Source of the DNA: Onchocerca volvulus
Lineage: Eukaryota > Nematoda > Chromadorea > Rhabditida > Onchocercidae
Direction of reading: 5' to 3'
DNA: 64,000 bases
Assembly: GCA_000499405.2 (NCBI GenBank)
Contig: HG738137.1
Span: 2,232,001-2,296,000, forward strand
Shown here piece by piece: positions 25,764-38,580 of the stretch. Numbering within the stretch: the stretch's first letter is position 1; the number at the start of each line of letters is the position of its first letter. Both the position numbers and the translations under genes were made by a program. The notes beneath the pieces were generated by a model, which worked only from the letters and a program-made list of their open reading frames with translations, did no database searches and was not told where the DNA came from.

Positions 25764-27757
25764 AATCAATTGTTAATGTAATCAAACTTATTTAAATGAA
25801 TTATTTCCATAATTTATTTACTATTTACTTTCCATTTTCTTCCATCTTTTCCTTCCATCTCCTCATCTGTTTCATTTTTTCTTCTTTTTTTTTCTTTTTT
25901 TATTTTATTATTATATTTATTTTCTTAAATACTTCTTTCTAAACTTATGTCATTTCTCGATTCAAAAAAAAAAGAGACAGTAAAGAAATTATGACATGAT
26001 CTGATTATAGCATCTTTCATCAAGAATGCTATTTTAGCGCCTTATATATGTATTTTTTGAAACATAATGTTTCTGCAATATCTTAGATCGATGATTAATA
26101 ATAAGTGGTATTGAACGATTGTTAATGATAATGACAATCATTTATTGACAATGATCTGTGTTGTGTTGGTGACGAATAGAATATGACAATTATGAATATA
26201 TATTGTATATTTGATTAATTCGAATTTAGTCGCAAATTCATTTCTTCACTTGTATATCATTCATCCGAACATATCAGTAATTCTTGCACAGTAGATTTTC
26301 GAGAAAATATTTTTCGAAATCCTAATGCCAATATTCTCATTATATTACATTAATTAGCGACATTTTCTTATTTGCTGGACAAAAGCAAGCAAAGTTTTCA
26401 GTAATCACTATGATCATTATTGTTATCATCGTTATTACTACGATTATTATCATCATTGTCATCATTGTTGTTATTATTTCAACAATTTCACAATGCTTGA
26501 TCTCGAAATTAAAATTACTTTCTGCTATTTTTGCAGGAATTATGCAAAGTTTTTCTTGAATTTTAGAGGTTTGAATTCATAATGAAAATGCTTAAAAGTG
26601 CATCAATGTATAAATGAGTTACAGACCTCAAAAATTAATCGATACATTCGTGTTTGAATATAAATGCTAATATCTTTGATTGAATACAAATCTTCTCGAC
26701 AGCTTCAAATGATGTTTTCTAAGGGCAAATGGTTATTTTTTAATTGGCAAATTGAAACAGTGCTTTAATAAAAGCATGTTTTAGCATGCAAGAATGTTTT
26801 TGATGATATAAACATGACATTAATCAAAATCATAAATATTGCCAAACATATCTTTCTTTAATTTATATTTCAAAACAAGTCATATAAAGGGTTTGTATAA
26901 GATGCTGATCGCAATAAACAAGTTTATTTTTCTAGTTTTTATCTTACCCACTTCTGACTTCTAATTTTATAGTTTTTAACACTCTATCCTTACATTATTC
27001 GATAAATTTTATGTTTATAGAATAGTGATTGTGATAATTCCTTGAAGAATTTGAAGGGAATAATTTTTCGACATTTCAAAACCACAAAAATTTTTGAAGA
27101 ATGTCGTTTCTTCACTTTGAATAATCTTTTTTTACATTAAATAAATTATTAATTTTTAATTCATCCATTGCATTCCGTTGTTAAACGAAAAGTTTATCAG
27201 ATATGTCCAATTATCTTATATTCATCTAACTTCGTGAAAATTCTTTCTGCATTATGAAAAAATCAATTAAGATATATTTTTGGCAAACCAATGTCTGTAT
27301 TGAATCACAATTTTAAAAAGTAAATATTATGAATTGATGTAATTGTAAACCATAATTACATTATAAAATATAACAGTTGCAATGTCATTTTTATATTCAA
27401 CTACTTGTTCCGTTGATTGCAAATTTTGCAAAACTTGTTTATTTTTCCAAACTAAAGTTTGGAAACTTCATATTCTTGTCAAAAATTTAAAAATAATGAA
27501 AGAATCATGGGCAATTATTTTCTGATCATATAATTCTCCATTAAATGTCAGACCGACGATCATTGAAGGTTCACTCGAGTTCAGTTATTAAAGATGAAAA
27601 ATTATCACTAATTATTTTTCTTTAATGATGATTATTAATAGAATTATGTTTACGTACATTATCATTATTATCAGCATCAATTTCCAGAAAACGAAAGAAT
27701 GAATTTGGTAAATGTCTTTAAATCAAGTTATTATTATTTTTAATTACTACAATTCCG

Positions 27758-30700
27758 ATGAAAATGGCAACAACAGGATTGACGACGTTTTCGACAGTAT
27801 TGTTGACGTTATTTGTGTGCAAAACTGCAGAACAGGGACAGTTAAAACCGGTTTTATATTATTCACATTTGCTAAGCTAAGCTCCTCACTCTCATGCAAT
27901 TGGTTTGTAATGATTACGGGAAAAAGCCAAAAATCGAAAAGTTTAATTAATTAAGTTGAGAAAAAAAAAAAAAAAAAGCGATCATCAACGTTGCATTGTA
28001 ATTTTCAATGTTGTTTTGCCTAATATCAACTTCCGAAGAGTGCTTTCGCTCCTTCATAATATTTATTTCTATTTGGAAATATTTTCAAGAAAGTGTGCAA
28101 GAGTGCAAGGCCCGGAATTTTTCGAAAAGGAAAAAGTGTTGTAGTTTCATATTTTTCAATTTTGTTGAGCAAAAATTTCAAATTACTATCAATATCAATT
28201 TTACATCAAAACTCAATTTTAATAGAACTTTTCAATTGTGTGATGGTTACAAAAGATTTCAAAAAAATTTCAAATATTATTAGAAATTGATAATGGCCAT
28301 TTTCAATAAATTGTTAGATTAGAATCTAAATAATTTAGCATCTTATTTGTTCATTTAAGTTCTCCTTATCACCTCTGTACAAATATATCTCGTGGAAAAT
28401 TTTTGGTGGAAAAAAATATTTCAACATATAATGAAATGGAGATGAGCTTAGAATTGGCATTTTCAAAGTTTTTATTTTTGTCAAAGAAAATAATCGATAT
28501 TCTTGAAAGATATCAGTTTAAAAAACAAAAGTGTTATTTTTAGGACTTTCAAATACCTGCAACTGTATCCTTAAATTCACGGATTCCAATCAATAGAAGA
28601 AGGTGACATACTTGATTAATATTTTGGTGTTATTTTTGCTTATTTGATTATTTCTTATAATAACTCATTTGTTTATTTAATTTATGATCAATCGAATTAC
28701 TATTACCAGCAATCTAATATTTCTGATGTATTTATTTATCGACCATATTAGCTAAAATAAGGAACTCGGATTTAAAAAATTTCGAAGATTAAAATTAAGG
28801 AAAAATTGCTTCCCGTAGTTTTTTTTTATTACCTCAATTTTTTAAAAAATGTTATTAGCTTTTCTTAGCAGATTTCATATTACTGTTTTTTTATCATCTT
28901 TGATGATTCGTAATTGTAAATTTCAATTTGTTTCTATGATTTCCTGAAAAATACCGGGAAGTTTGTTAACAATAAATCGAAAAAAATAGAATTAGAAATT
29001 TTTTCATTTTAAATCTTCCATTTTCTTTTCGTGGAGCAAAAGTGTCTCTTTGCTTTTGAAATTGATAACCATAAATTTGTCAATTCTTTCTATGAAGGTT
29101 GAAATAAAAGCAAAAAAAAAAAAAAAGGACAATTGCTACTTTTCCAGGTGTAATTTTTTTCAACCCAAAAAACACACTGTACATTAGAATATTATTTGAA
29201 TAATATTGATTTAAATTCAAAATATTAAAATTTAATCTTCAGCTTCTTTCTATCTCAGCAACCAGATCCTCAAGTTCAACAACAATTTCATCAAATTGCA
29301 TTACTTCGTCGGGTTCGTAACTCATCTAACTATAAACTCAAGATACTAAGAAATGATAAAAGTATATGTCTTTTTTTAAACTAATTGGCATTGATGACAC
29401 ACTCTAAGCAATCAATTAAAATATTTTAAAAATTATTTAGAGGAAGAAATATTACAGTGTAATTTCAGTTAAAGCAAAAGCAATCTTCTCCAATCAATAA
29501 AAAATTTCGGCAAAATACTGCGACATTTACTGGTCAAGAGCCTCAGAGGTACATTCATCAATTTCTAAACTTTTGGCGCATTTTATAATTATTCCAGTTT
29601 TCAGGATATGTGTAAACATGTTTCTCTGAATATTTTTTCATTGCTTTTGATATAATTGTGATTTTATCAATGAATTAAAATATTGTTGAAAATTTGTTTC
29701 TCAAATTCACAGAAACTTTAAACTAACGCGATTGAACGGACGTGTAAATACAGCGCGGAAGAAAACGAGCAGACGCAAAAATGGCCATTCGATATTAATT
29801 TCTGATCCATTCGTCATTTCTAAAAAGTCCCAGTCAAATACTCTGAGAAGTAAATTACAGTTGCCACAGTTTGTTCGTCTCCGAAAGTTGCTCGGATTTA
29901 CTGCTCCAGAAAAGATGCGAAAAAATTTGAATCGGAAGGATGGGCAATTTCGACGGCAAAACTTCAGATCTGGGTAAGTTCCAAGCATTTTTCACATTTA
30001 GATCGCTCTCAAAACAATTTTGAACTTTCTTCTCCATTCCGAAGAAGAAATCTAAGTAAAGATTGAAGATCAACTATAAATTAATAATATTTATTATTTG
30101 TTTTCGAATTTGACATAATTTTCGCGGCTATTTCTCCAGAAAGTAATTTTGTTTATTGAAGGAAGTGGCAATGATGCACTTTCCATGAAAAATTCTTTTT
30201 TATTTCTGCAACAAATTTCATTTGATAACTGTATTTAATCGATGCAAAAGTCCTCATTAGATTGATAGAGACAAAAGTGAAAATGAACAATTTCATGATT
30301 TCTATTAAATTTGTCTAAATTGAAAATTTTAAATAATTTCAAAGTCACAAAAAACTTTTTCAAAATATTTCATTTACAAAATTAATAAATTTAATGTAAC
30401 AAACCCATGAGTGATCTATGTCAAAAATACATTTATTTCAAGAATAGCGAATAGTTTTTTCTAGTTGAAATAATTTTTCTATTTCAACTTTTATATTAAT
30501 TTATTTCATTTTTTTTTTCAGACAGTCTAATTTCTCGAATAAACTTTCATTAGCTATAAAAGTTGCTGCAACAAGTCAATTGCTGCTTCTAACAACTGCT
30601 GCAACACCTCCATCACAAGATAAGAGCAATTTTGGTCTGGAAACCAATGATCTAAGATCATCTTTTCCTGATGATTTCTCGACAATATTCGGTCAACAAA

Positions 30701-30846
30701 AATTTATAACAACCAATGGTACTTCACGCGAAAACGACAGCACTTTTCCTGAAACGTCATCGCATGAGCAACAACTTGTCACGTTTCAAAATGTGCAGCA
30801 AAATTCAGAAGGCCAGTCTTTCAAAATTAAACATCCATCTCTATAA
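27758..30846 (+). CDS. Unrecognised basic, probably secreted protein, 5 exons (alternative 3' end to 32042)
   Basis: Not recognised as any family. Exons: 27758-27850, 29259-29312, 29469-29548, 29713-29973, 30522-30846, giving about 270 residues. The start is set by a clear signal peptide (MKMATTGLTTFSTVLLTLFV, then CKTAEQGQ). The mature part is very rich in Lys, Arg, Gln and Ser (VNTARKKTSRRKNG, RLRKLLGF, EKMRKNLNRKDGQFRRQ) with several dibasic sites, then a Thr/Ser/Gln-rich tail. Exon 2 is uncertain: an alternative path through 28552-28610 (DFQIPATVSLNSRIPINRR) and a second frame of 29259-29316 with a better donor also closes in frame. Exons 29469-30846 are well supported by phase and composition. 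A donor at 30719 could splice to the exon at 31792. Dibasic sites could suggest a processed peptide precursor, but no repeated peptide is seen. Confidence 0.6.
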
Positions 30847-31791
30847 GTATAATTTAATAGTATTAATTAAATTAAACAGTACTATTAAATTTGAAAATTA
30901 AAAAAAAAATTGCACTGTTAAATTTCAAGTCAGCCTATTCAGCCTTTCAATCATGTTTTTGCAAATTGATTTTAATGCATTGTCGTCAATTTTTGTCGAA
31001 TTTTTGAAATGAATCTGCCAAAAAAGCTCACCTTCAAAAGAAGCCAATATTCTCGAATTTAGGTCTAAAATGCTTAGAATTCTCTATCCTTAGACAAATT
31101 TATTATTTTACACACCACTTGATTACTATTGAAATCTATTTTTTCACAGATGAAACGAAATTCAAAAATGTAGAGAAACAGATTCTATGAATAGATTTTT
31201 TGTTTTAAGGAAACATTAATGAAGATCAGTTGGCATGTTAATCTTAGTAATCTACGCACAAGTTTAAAAGTTCACGTTGATCCGATATAAATCATGCAAT
31301 AATTTGAAACAAAAAACTATTTACAAAATTCTTTGAATTTCATTATAAAAAAACCAATTTTTGATGTTTCAAATAAAAAAATTCAATATTTAAAAAAAAA
31401 ATTCATTTGTTGATATTCCAACAAAAATAAAAATAATTCTAGATGAAAGAATAAACTAATTAAATTCGAAAAATTTTTGAATTAATAAAATAAATTTGAT
31501 TAAATATTAAATTGAAGTTTAAAAGAAGCTGAAGATAAGAAAAAAAGATATTTTTTAAACTTTTACTGAAACTTGACATTACTTATTCATAATTGTTCAA
31601 TTATGAAATGACCAATTAAGCTGATTTTTTATCATCTAATGTTATATAGTATTTGTGAAACAGATGACACATTATTTCCAACCATGATATTCTGTATATT
31701 TTAAATTACATTTTATTTCAAATTAGTTTCTATTTTAATTAATTTTTTTATTTTGGATTATTCTTTTTGCAACTTTTACTTTTCTTTGCAG

Positions 31792-32042
31792 TAGGAGAAA
31801 ATGTTTCTTCGCCGACGATAGAGAAATTAGAAACTCAAACTTCACCGATAGTTGTGAAGCCTTTGCCATCTCCTGCGGAACATACAAATTCAGAACAAAA
31901 TTCGCCGAGCAGTATTGGACCACCTGGCTTCTTGCCACCCAACGATGAAATAATTAAAGAGCTGAACGATGCTCAAAATTTTCTCGATTTAGCAGAATCC
32001 TTGCATCTCAAACGAATGTTTAAAAATAATAACACTGATTAA
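31792..32042 (+). CDS. Alternative terminal exon of the basic secreted protein gene
   Basis: An exon behind a good acceptor (TTTTCTTTGCAG) that encodes (V)GENVSSPTIEKLETQTSP..., a Pro/Ser/Glu-rich stretch with GPPGFLPPNDE, and ends with a helix-like segment and TAA. It needs a preceding exon ending in phase 1. The donor G|GTACTT at 30718/30719 provides this and yields a 311-residue isoform. The longer reading to the stop at 30844-30846 is also coding-like, so two isoforms are possible. It could instead be the last exon of a separate gene whose other exons are hidden. Confidence 0.55.
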
Positions 32043-32975
32043 TCCCAGTGAAATTTCATTTTAATATTTAATTTTTTCTTTTCTTTTTTTTTTTTTTGGA
32101 TTGTTATTATCATATCAATTTCAAAACAAGTAATGAAAATTGATATCCTAGAATGGCTGAGGGTTTAAATTAGACACATGATTAGAAGTCTAATTTTCAT
32201 CCTTTTTAGTTTACGTTTAGTGAACCCGGGAAATTCGAATTTCAAGATCGGAAAATCAAGAAAATTTGCATTATTAATTCATTTTAGAATTTGCCATTTC
32301 CTGATTCATTCAATTTTCTTAAAAGCTTCATTTCAAATATTAAATAATTTATGGATGCCGATAGAAGCAAATCAAATCCCAAATTTAATCAATTTCATCA
32401 AAATTGATTTAAATCCCAAATTAGAAAACTTTCAACCTTCATCAAAAATTGAATCAAATTAGCACATCAATCATCAAAAATCAAATAACATGATTTTCTC
32501 ATTTCTATCACTTACTCATTCTTAATTCATCAATTAAACAACATTATTATGTTGCTAAATTCTAATGTTTACTACCAACTTTATTAACATTTAATTATTG
32601 TTCAGTGTAAAATAATAAGTGGCATTAACAGACTTGATTGTCTATATTGTACTAAAATTTAATTTAATCTAGAAATTTACGTCTAAACAACTTGTTTTAG
32701 CGTAAAATGAGGCATTATTTTGATCTTATTTATATGACGATATCTGAAATATTAAAGTAACATTAACTTTAATTAGCATTAGTTTAATTTTGATCAAACA
32801 ATGAAAAGAAATTAATGTATTTCCGTTTGTTTTCTAGCAAATTATAAATAAAATATTATTTCGCTTTTTCAGATATTATCAAAGCAATAAATACAATGAC
32901 ATAATACATAAAAACTGCCAAATATTAATTTCTTAAAAAATCTGTCTTTTCAATTTATTAATCTTTTGTCGACTG
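32043..32975. other. AT-rich spacer between converging genes
   Basis: Lies between the 3' end of the plus-strand exon at 31792-32042 and the 3' end of the minus-strand CNG-channel gene, so it should contain both 3' UTRs. A minus-strand AATAAA (32954-32959) lies 17 nt past the channel stop codon. No other gene is seen. Confidence 0.5.
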
Positions 32976-35900
32976 TTACCGTATCCCATCGACTATTACC
33001 GTATCAATAGATCTTATTTTTGGTGTATTATCGTTTTCCTGCAAATATAAATCGTGATAAAAAACGTAATTGATTTGAAAAATTAAAATAATTTTAAGAG
33101 AAATTAGAAATTCAAATTGTTTTAATCTAAGAAAATAAAAAAAATTCATGCCAGATGATCTCAGTTGTTCAACAGTTGATGAATTTGAGGACATAGTTTT
33201 CATGACCGTATCCATAAGTTTCGGTGTATTGATATGTGTTGTTAGTGAGCATTTTTCCTCCAAATTTTTCTTTGCCGAAGTTTTTTCTTTCTTCACTTTT
33301 TCATCTTTTCTCAGCATCGCTCTATAAATTCAAATTCATCAATCAATAAAAGTTATGAAATGTTTTTTGATACGAAAACTAAAGTTTTTATACCATAAAT
33401 CGGATTGGATGAGAGCGACTAAATCATCCTCACATAAATTTCAAATTGAAAAGTTTTAGGAACAAGAAAACTAACTTGGCTTTTCTTTCTAGCAATTTTT
33501 GCGCATCCGGATAATCTTTGATCACATCATTTAGATCTTCTTTGGAAAGAACAAAAAGTGTTGAATAACCTTTCGAACGAATATTTGCAGTTCGACGATT
33601 ATTGCCACCGATTGCCAATAAGCTGGAAATTTTTTAGAAAAAATTAAATTCCTGTAAATTTTTGGTAAAAAATATTGAAATTGAGATCTTTTATGCAATC
33701 ATTTGGTGCTAAAAAAACTTTAAAAATAAGAAATTTCATGATTCATTGGAATTAATTAAATTACTTAAGAATAAATTTTTTTGATTCCAAAAAACAAAAA
33801 ATTTGATGAGCAGATGAATGATAAAACAAAATTTTACCTAATTTCACCAAAAACTGATCCTTCAGTAAGTTCGGCGAAAACTTTGGTACTTTGTTCACCA
33901 TCGACAACCTGAAGAATACCATCATTGACGATGTACATTTCCTTGCCAACATCACCCTGAAATAAAATTTTCATAAGAATTTGAAGAAATAAATTTACTA
34001 TTGAATGACTTCATTTTGTAATTTTACTGATAAGTCTATCATCGATATTTCCTCAACATTTTGATATCAAAGCGGAAAATTTATCAGTTATCAATTCATA
34101 TTTTCAAACAATTAGGGATGACATTTACCTTCCAACTGTCATATTCTGATATTAAGAAAATATCAAAAAAAAAAAAAAGATTACTTTCTTGCAAATCATA
34201 TCACCGGGAAGAAAGATTACTGGTCGAAGTTTAAGGACTAATTCACGAAGAAAGGCTCGATCACAATCCTTTAGAAATTTTCAAAATTGATTCTTATAAG
34301 AAAATTTGATCAATAGATAAATCTGAGAAAAATTATTTAAAATTGCTTGACATAATGGAATTTTTTTTTTTCGAAAATTATTTCTTTGCGCTTTATTTGT
34401 TTATAAATTATACTGATTGTCATAATGGGAAAAAAAAAATTCAATTTTTCATAATTTCTGATTTTACAAATAGCAAAATTCACCAAAAGACACCTGAAAA
34501 AGTTGAACTTTACTGAGTGTATTATAATGAACTGAAAGTGCTAAATCCGTTTGTAATTTCAATGGTAATTCCTCGATTAATTTCTTTTCGTCTGAAAATT
34601 GATTAATTGTGCAGTAAAATATCGAAATTTTTTGAAGAACAAATTGAATTTATTTCATCTAATCAAAATTAATACGAAATTGATATTCAAACTTAAAATC
34701 TAAACTTATAGCTTTTGGCAAACCTAATGTTTTCTGCTTTTGCCACGTATAGATAAGCCAATCACGGACGCGATCGATAGTATCCTTGGATAAACCAAGT
34801 CGTTTACATTCGCTTAATACCTGATCCATGCAACGACGATACTGTTCACGATTACGATTTGCATTTGAAACAATATCCCGAATCTAAGAATTAATTCAAT
34901 TTCGAATATATTGTCTAAAAGTCAATCCTTTACTGAGAAATTTGAAAATTGAAAGATGCGAAAGCATCAATTGATATATAATTGACAAAAATTTTAATTT
35001 GATAATCGTTAAAATTCGAATAAAATCAATCTTTTATGAGCTATTGAAGTTCATATTTTTGTAAATTTTTGAAAGTTTAAAATTGAATGCAACTTATTTG
35101 TCCAAGTAATAAAGCGAAAACAAAAACACCCATCATCCAAGAGAATGTCATGTAAATATATTCAACAACGTTCGTCGGTGCTGGATTATTACCGGTTGAT
35201 GTTGCCACTGCTGTGGTGAAGTAAAAACATCGAATGTAAGCATTTCCTGAAATTAATTTTCATATTAGATATTCAATCTGCAGAACTGATATCTACACTG
35301 ACTGATAAGCCATGATAATCTGATATAATTCATCTATGATCTTTCAAGTTTACCTGTCTTCTATGTTTGCTCAAATTTTATTATAATTAATTAGTGTTTT
35401 CAAAAAAAAAAAAAAAAAAAATTGTCAAATAATGAAATATGAAGATTATCACAGTTTATCAGTGTTCCATCTTACCTTGATTATTATAAACCCATTTATT
35501 GAGATACCATTTATTATTCATTCTATAAGCAATTTGTCCGAATGCTTGCCAAGCACTTAACATGTAATACACACAACTATTACAGTGAATTAAATAGATC
35601 ATATATGCCAGAGTTTTCGTTATTCTGAAATGTAATTTAATTAATTCCAGAAATAATTACAAGAAAGTTTGCAAAATTTCAAAAAAAAAAAAAATTTTTT
35701 TTACGTTTTTAATTTGAAATTTTTGGTTTAACCGAAGTTGAGAGTCGTTTAAAATAATATTTTCCTGGGAAGAATAATACAATTGGTTCCAATCATTCAG
35801 GTGAATATGTTTGGAAAAAAATCAGGTGACAATACTTGTAACTGAATTCTTAACAGAGTTGTTAAAAGTATGTCTCATAATTAAGACTTAAATTAATTCA

Positions 35901-38580
35901 AAAAAAATTTAGTGATGTTATTATGGAGGATATTAGAATCAATTCTGCAGTTCATAGGTTAGGAATTAAAAAAAAAAAAGAAAAAAAACGGGAAAGTTAT
36001 TCCTGGTACCTGATTATGTATGGATTCGAGACTGAACGGTCCAGAAGGCTGAATAGCTGCCAAAATGATGGAAGCTAAAATTGATTTTCAGCTAATTAAT
36101 TAATTTTTTAGTCGATTTCTAATGTAAAGACAGTTCAGCCAATAATTGAACATTTAATCGCTTAGAAATGTTAAAAGTTAAATTGTATTTATTCAGTCTC
36201 GAAAATTGCTAATATTGAAAAGATCAATGATTTTTAAGAAAATTTTGCTAAAACTCGACCTTACACATACGTAAAGCACGCCATGCAGCAATTGGACCGG
36301 TCCAGATGTACATAATATCGAATGGCATTAGCGAAAGTATGTCAAGTTTGAAAATATTACTGTGTAAATAGCGTTTCGCTGTTTCTTTCATGTCTTTCTG
36401 AATGACAAATTTTTGAAATTAATTCATTAATTCAAATTAAGGGAACAATTACTTAATATGTGATAAGTTGACAAACAAATAAGTAAGTACACAAAATTGT
36501 TAACAAATAATATGATAAATTAATAAGTTAGAAAACAATTAGTCAAAGTAAATAAACAAGTAAATCAGTTATTTTTTTTGCAAATTAAATCAGTTTACAC
36601 CTGGATATTTATTTTTTCTTATTTATTTTTCAAAAAATATTCAAATTTTTATTTATATAATTGTGTATTTTACTTCATATTTATTTATATTTCATATATT
36701 TTGCATATATTTTATTCATAATTTAATTCATCTTTATTGTTTTTTACTTCTTATTGTTCTCCAATTATGGAAAATAAGCTATAGTAAACAATACACATAT
36801 CTTATTTATTCTTAATTTATCTTTATCAGATGCACATTTTAGGTTCCAATCAATAATTATTAAACAAATTACTTACTACGGGAATTCCGCCACGCATGAA
36901 ACGGAGCCTTGGCTTAAAAAGTAACATATCGATCAAATATATAGTATCAGCGATATAATCAGCTATAAGCCAATAAATCAGATTAGATTTAGTCTGATAA
37001 GGATAAGAACTTCGTAGTGGGATACTGAAGGCATTGTATAGAAATGCTATCACCACAATAGTTAGCCAAATTAAGTATTCTCGATCTGAAACTGTCAAAT
37101 TATTCATGCATACGAGGATAATAAGTTAAGAGCAAAATTGAAATTGTAAGAAGGCCTTAAAAAACAGCCAAAACTTCAACAATTATTCAAAGAGCCTAGT
37201 AACTTAGACTACGAATAATTAGCAAATATGATTTATATTGACTAATTGTATTTAGCATTCTTAATTAATGCAATTTCAGGTTTGATCAATCATAAAAATC
37301 GCTGAATGATGCAAAAGAATTACTATAGATAAACAATAGGTAACTATTATTTGTCTTTATTTATTAAAAGAAGTTTGGATTCAGCGAAATGTTAGAAATG
37401 AGCAGTTTAACTTATTAATAGCAATAAATATGATATTAGTAAACAAACGTAATGGATTGATAGATGATAAAAAGATCCGCCATAAATAACTTCTGGATTT
37501 GTTTGTACCTTCGTCATTTACGGGTGATATTGCTCGCTAAAAGGTAAAAAATTTTACTAAAATTATAGAAATTTAAAATTCGAAAAATTTATAACCATTT
37601 TTATCTTTTTTTTCCATTTGTCATTCTTTACAAAACTCATCGGAAAATTAAACTTTAAATTTGAAAGAAGAAGAAATCAGCTAGAAATATTTTTACTAAA
37701 AATATTCGAAGGACTTACTTGATTTCAAAGCATTTTTTAATAAGATTTCAAAGTAATTATTTTAAGGGACTTACTTGCAGTCCGATCAGAGACATCAGAC
37801 TTGGACGATGTTCTTTTCTAGCTCCAATATCTTTTGAGTCTTTCTCACAATCATCGTCCAATTCTCTCATTATTTCATCAACCATCTATTTAACATAGAT
37901 AGTTTAGAGTTTAGAAAAAAAAAAAAAAAAGCTTGCCAATATTATTTTCAAAGTTTTGTTGCAAGAAAGTTTTTATTGAAAGACACATGAAATGCTTGAC
38001 ATTAATTAATAAGTACAAGAGTAAAAAGTTTCTTCAGCGAAGAATTTCAATTTCAAGAATAAGAAAGTTTTTCGATAGAGAATTTAATGCAAAAGAAAAA
38101 TGGCTGATAAAATTTCCACATTCATTTTCTCAATACTTTCAACGAACATGTAAAACTTAGGCTATATTTGGTTACAAAAGTTAGCTGTGTTTATCAACAA
38201 TCTTAAAGAATGATGTCTGAAAATTTAATTTTATGATAATTTAATTGTATTACCTGCGAAGTGCGACGTCGTATATCACCGGTCAAAGTATGAAGTTTTT
38301 CTTTCATTCTAAACGATAATTTCGACTGATCATCACCATCACCATCAGTGCAGTCTTTTATATTCATTTCATTCATTTGCATATCATCATCCCGATAATC
38401 AACTGAAATAGATAGATTTCCTGGAATGCTCACTTCTTCCTCCATTTCTTCAATCTGTTTTACGGCCTCTAGTTATACTTAAGAAATGGTTCGCTTACTT
38501 TTCAGCGACAATCTCGCGCCAGAATCAGGAACATCCTTCTTATTTATGGCTGAGCCTTCATTTTCATTCATCACTCGCAT
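32976..38580 (-). CDS. tax-2: Cyclic-nucleotide-gated cation channel, TAX-2-like (beta-type) subunit, 15 exons
   Basis: Six-helix CNG channel subunit; in C. elegans TAX-2 works with TAX-4 in sensory-neuron transduction. Exons in transcript order: 38580-38499, 38468-38254, 37885-37775, 37536-37449, 37091-36877, 36397-36260, 36074-36010, 35624-35476, 35246-35098, 34883-34724, 34591-34494, 34268-34185, 33956-33838, 33622-33476, 33321-32976; about 721 residues. Seen: S1-S2 with [20 protein letters not shown] and [15 protein letters not shown] (beta-subunit-like); S3-S5; pore exon [20 protein letters not shown], lacking the acidic residue of alpha subunits; C-linker [19 protein letters not shown]; cyclic-nucleotide domain with [33 protein letters not shown]. 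Oddities: the first intron is only 30 nt, the 35098/34883 junction has an ATAAGT donor, and the last exon holds an in-frame AT-rich block that may be a 3n intron. Exon 37091 might start at 37085 instead. Confidence 0.88.
35092..35097 (-). other. Splice donor with A in place of G at +1 (ATAAGT)
   Basis: The exon ends CTTGGACAA and is followed by ATAAGTTGC, which equals the consensus donor GTAAGT except for +1. Joining CAA directly to ATTCGGGATATTG gives the expected GQIRDIV C-linker. The only nearby GT (ATAA|GTTGC) would shift the frame and reach a stop within about ten codons; a TAG directly precedes the next exon. Confidence 0.7.
38469..38498 (-). other. Candidate 30-nt intron in the CNG-channel gene
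   Basis: Minus-strand sequence AAAA|GTAAGCGAACC...ATAACTAG|AGGCC. Splicing joins [15 protein letters not shown]...SLK to [13 protein letters not shown] in frame. Without it the frame stops. Only the donor is of consensus quality; the gene could instead start at the ATG at 38445. Confidence 0.5.

Larger units (their letters stand above)
19777..27757. other. Long AT-rich intergenic region with transposon remnants
   Basis: Eight kilobases between the NHL-gene stop and the putative start of the basic secreted protein gene. No exon chain could be built on either strand; the short open frames are low-complexity and AT-driven. It holds two MITE-like copies (24940-25436), a foldback element (25552-25763), a short piece of repeat family R1 (about 25140-25285) and ATT/ATC trinucleotide-rich tracts around 26400-26480. 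Confidence 0.6.

Noticed and set aside
29707..30073. Minus-strand open frames over the large basic-protein exon
   Set aside because: Mirror frames of the plus-strand exon at 29713-29973, which has matching splice phases on both sides.
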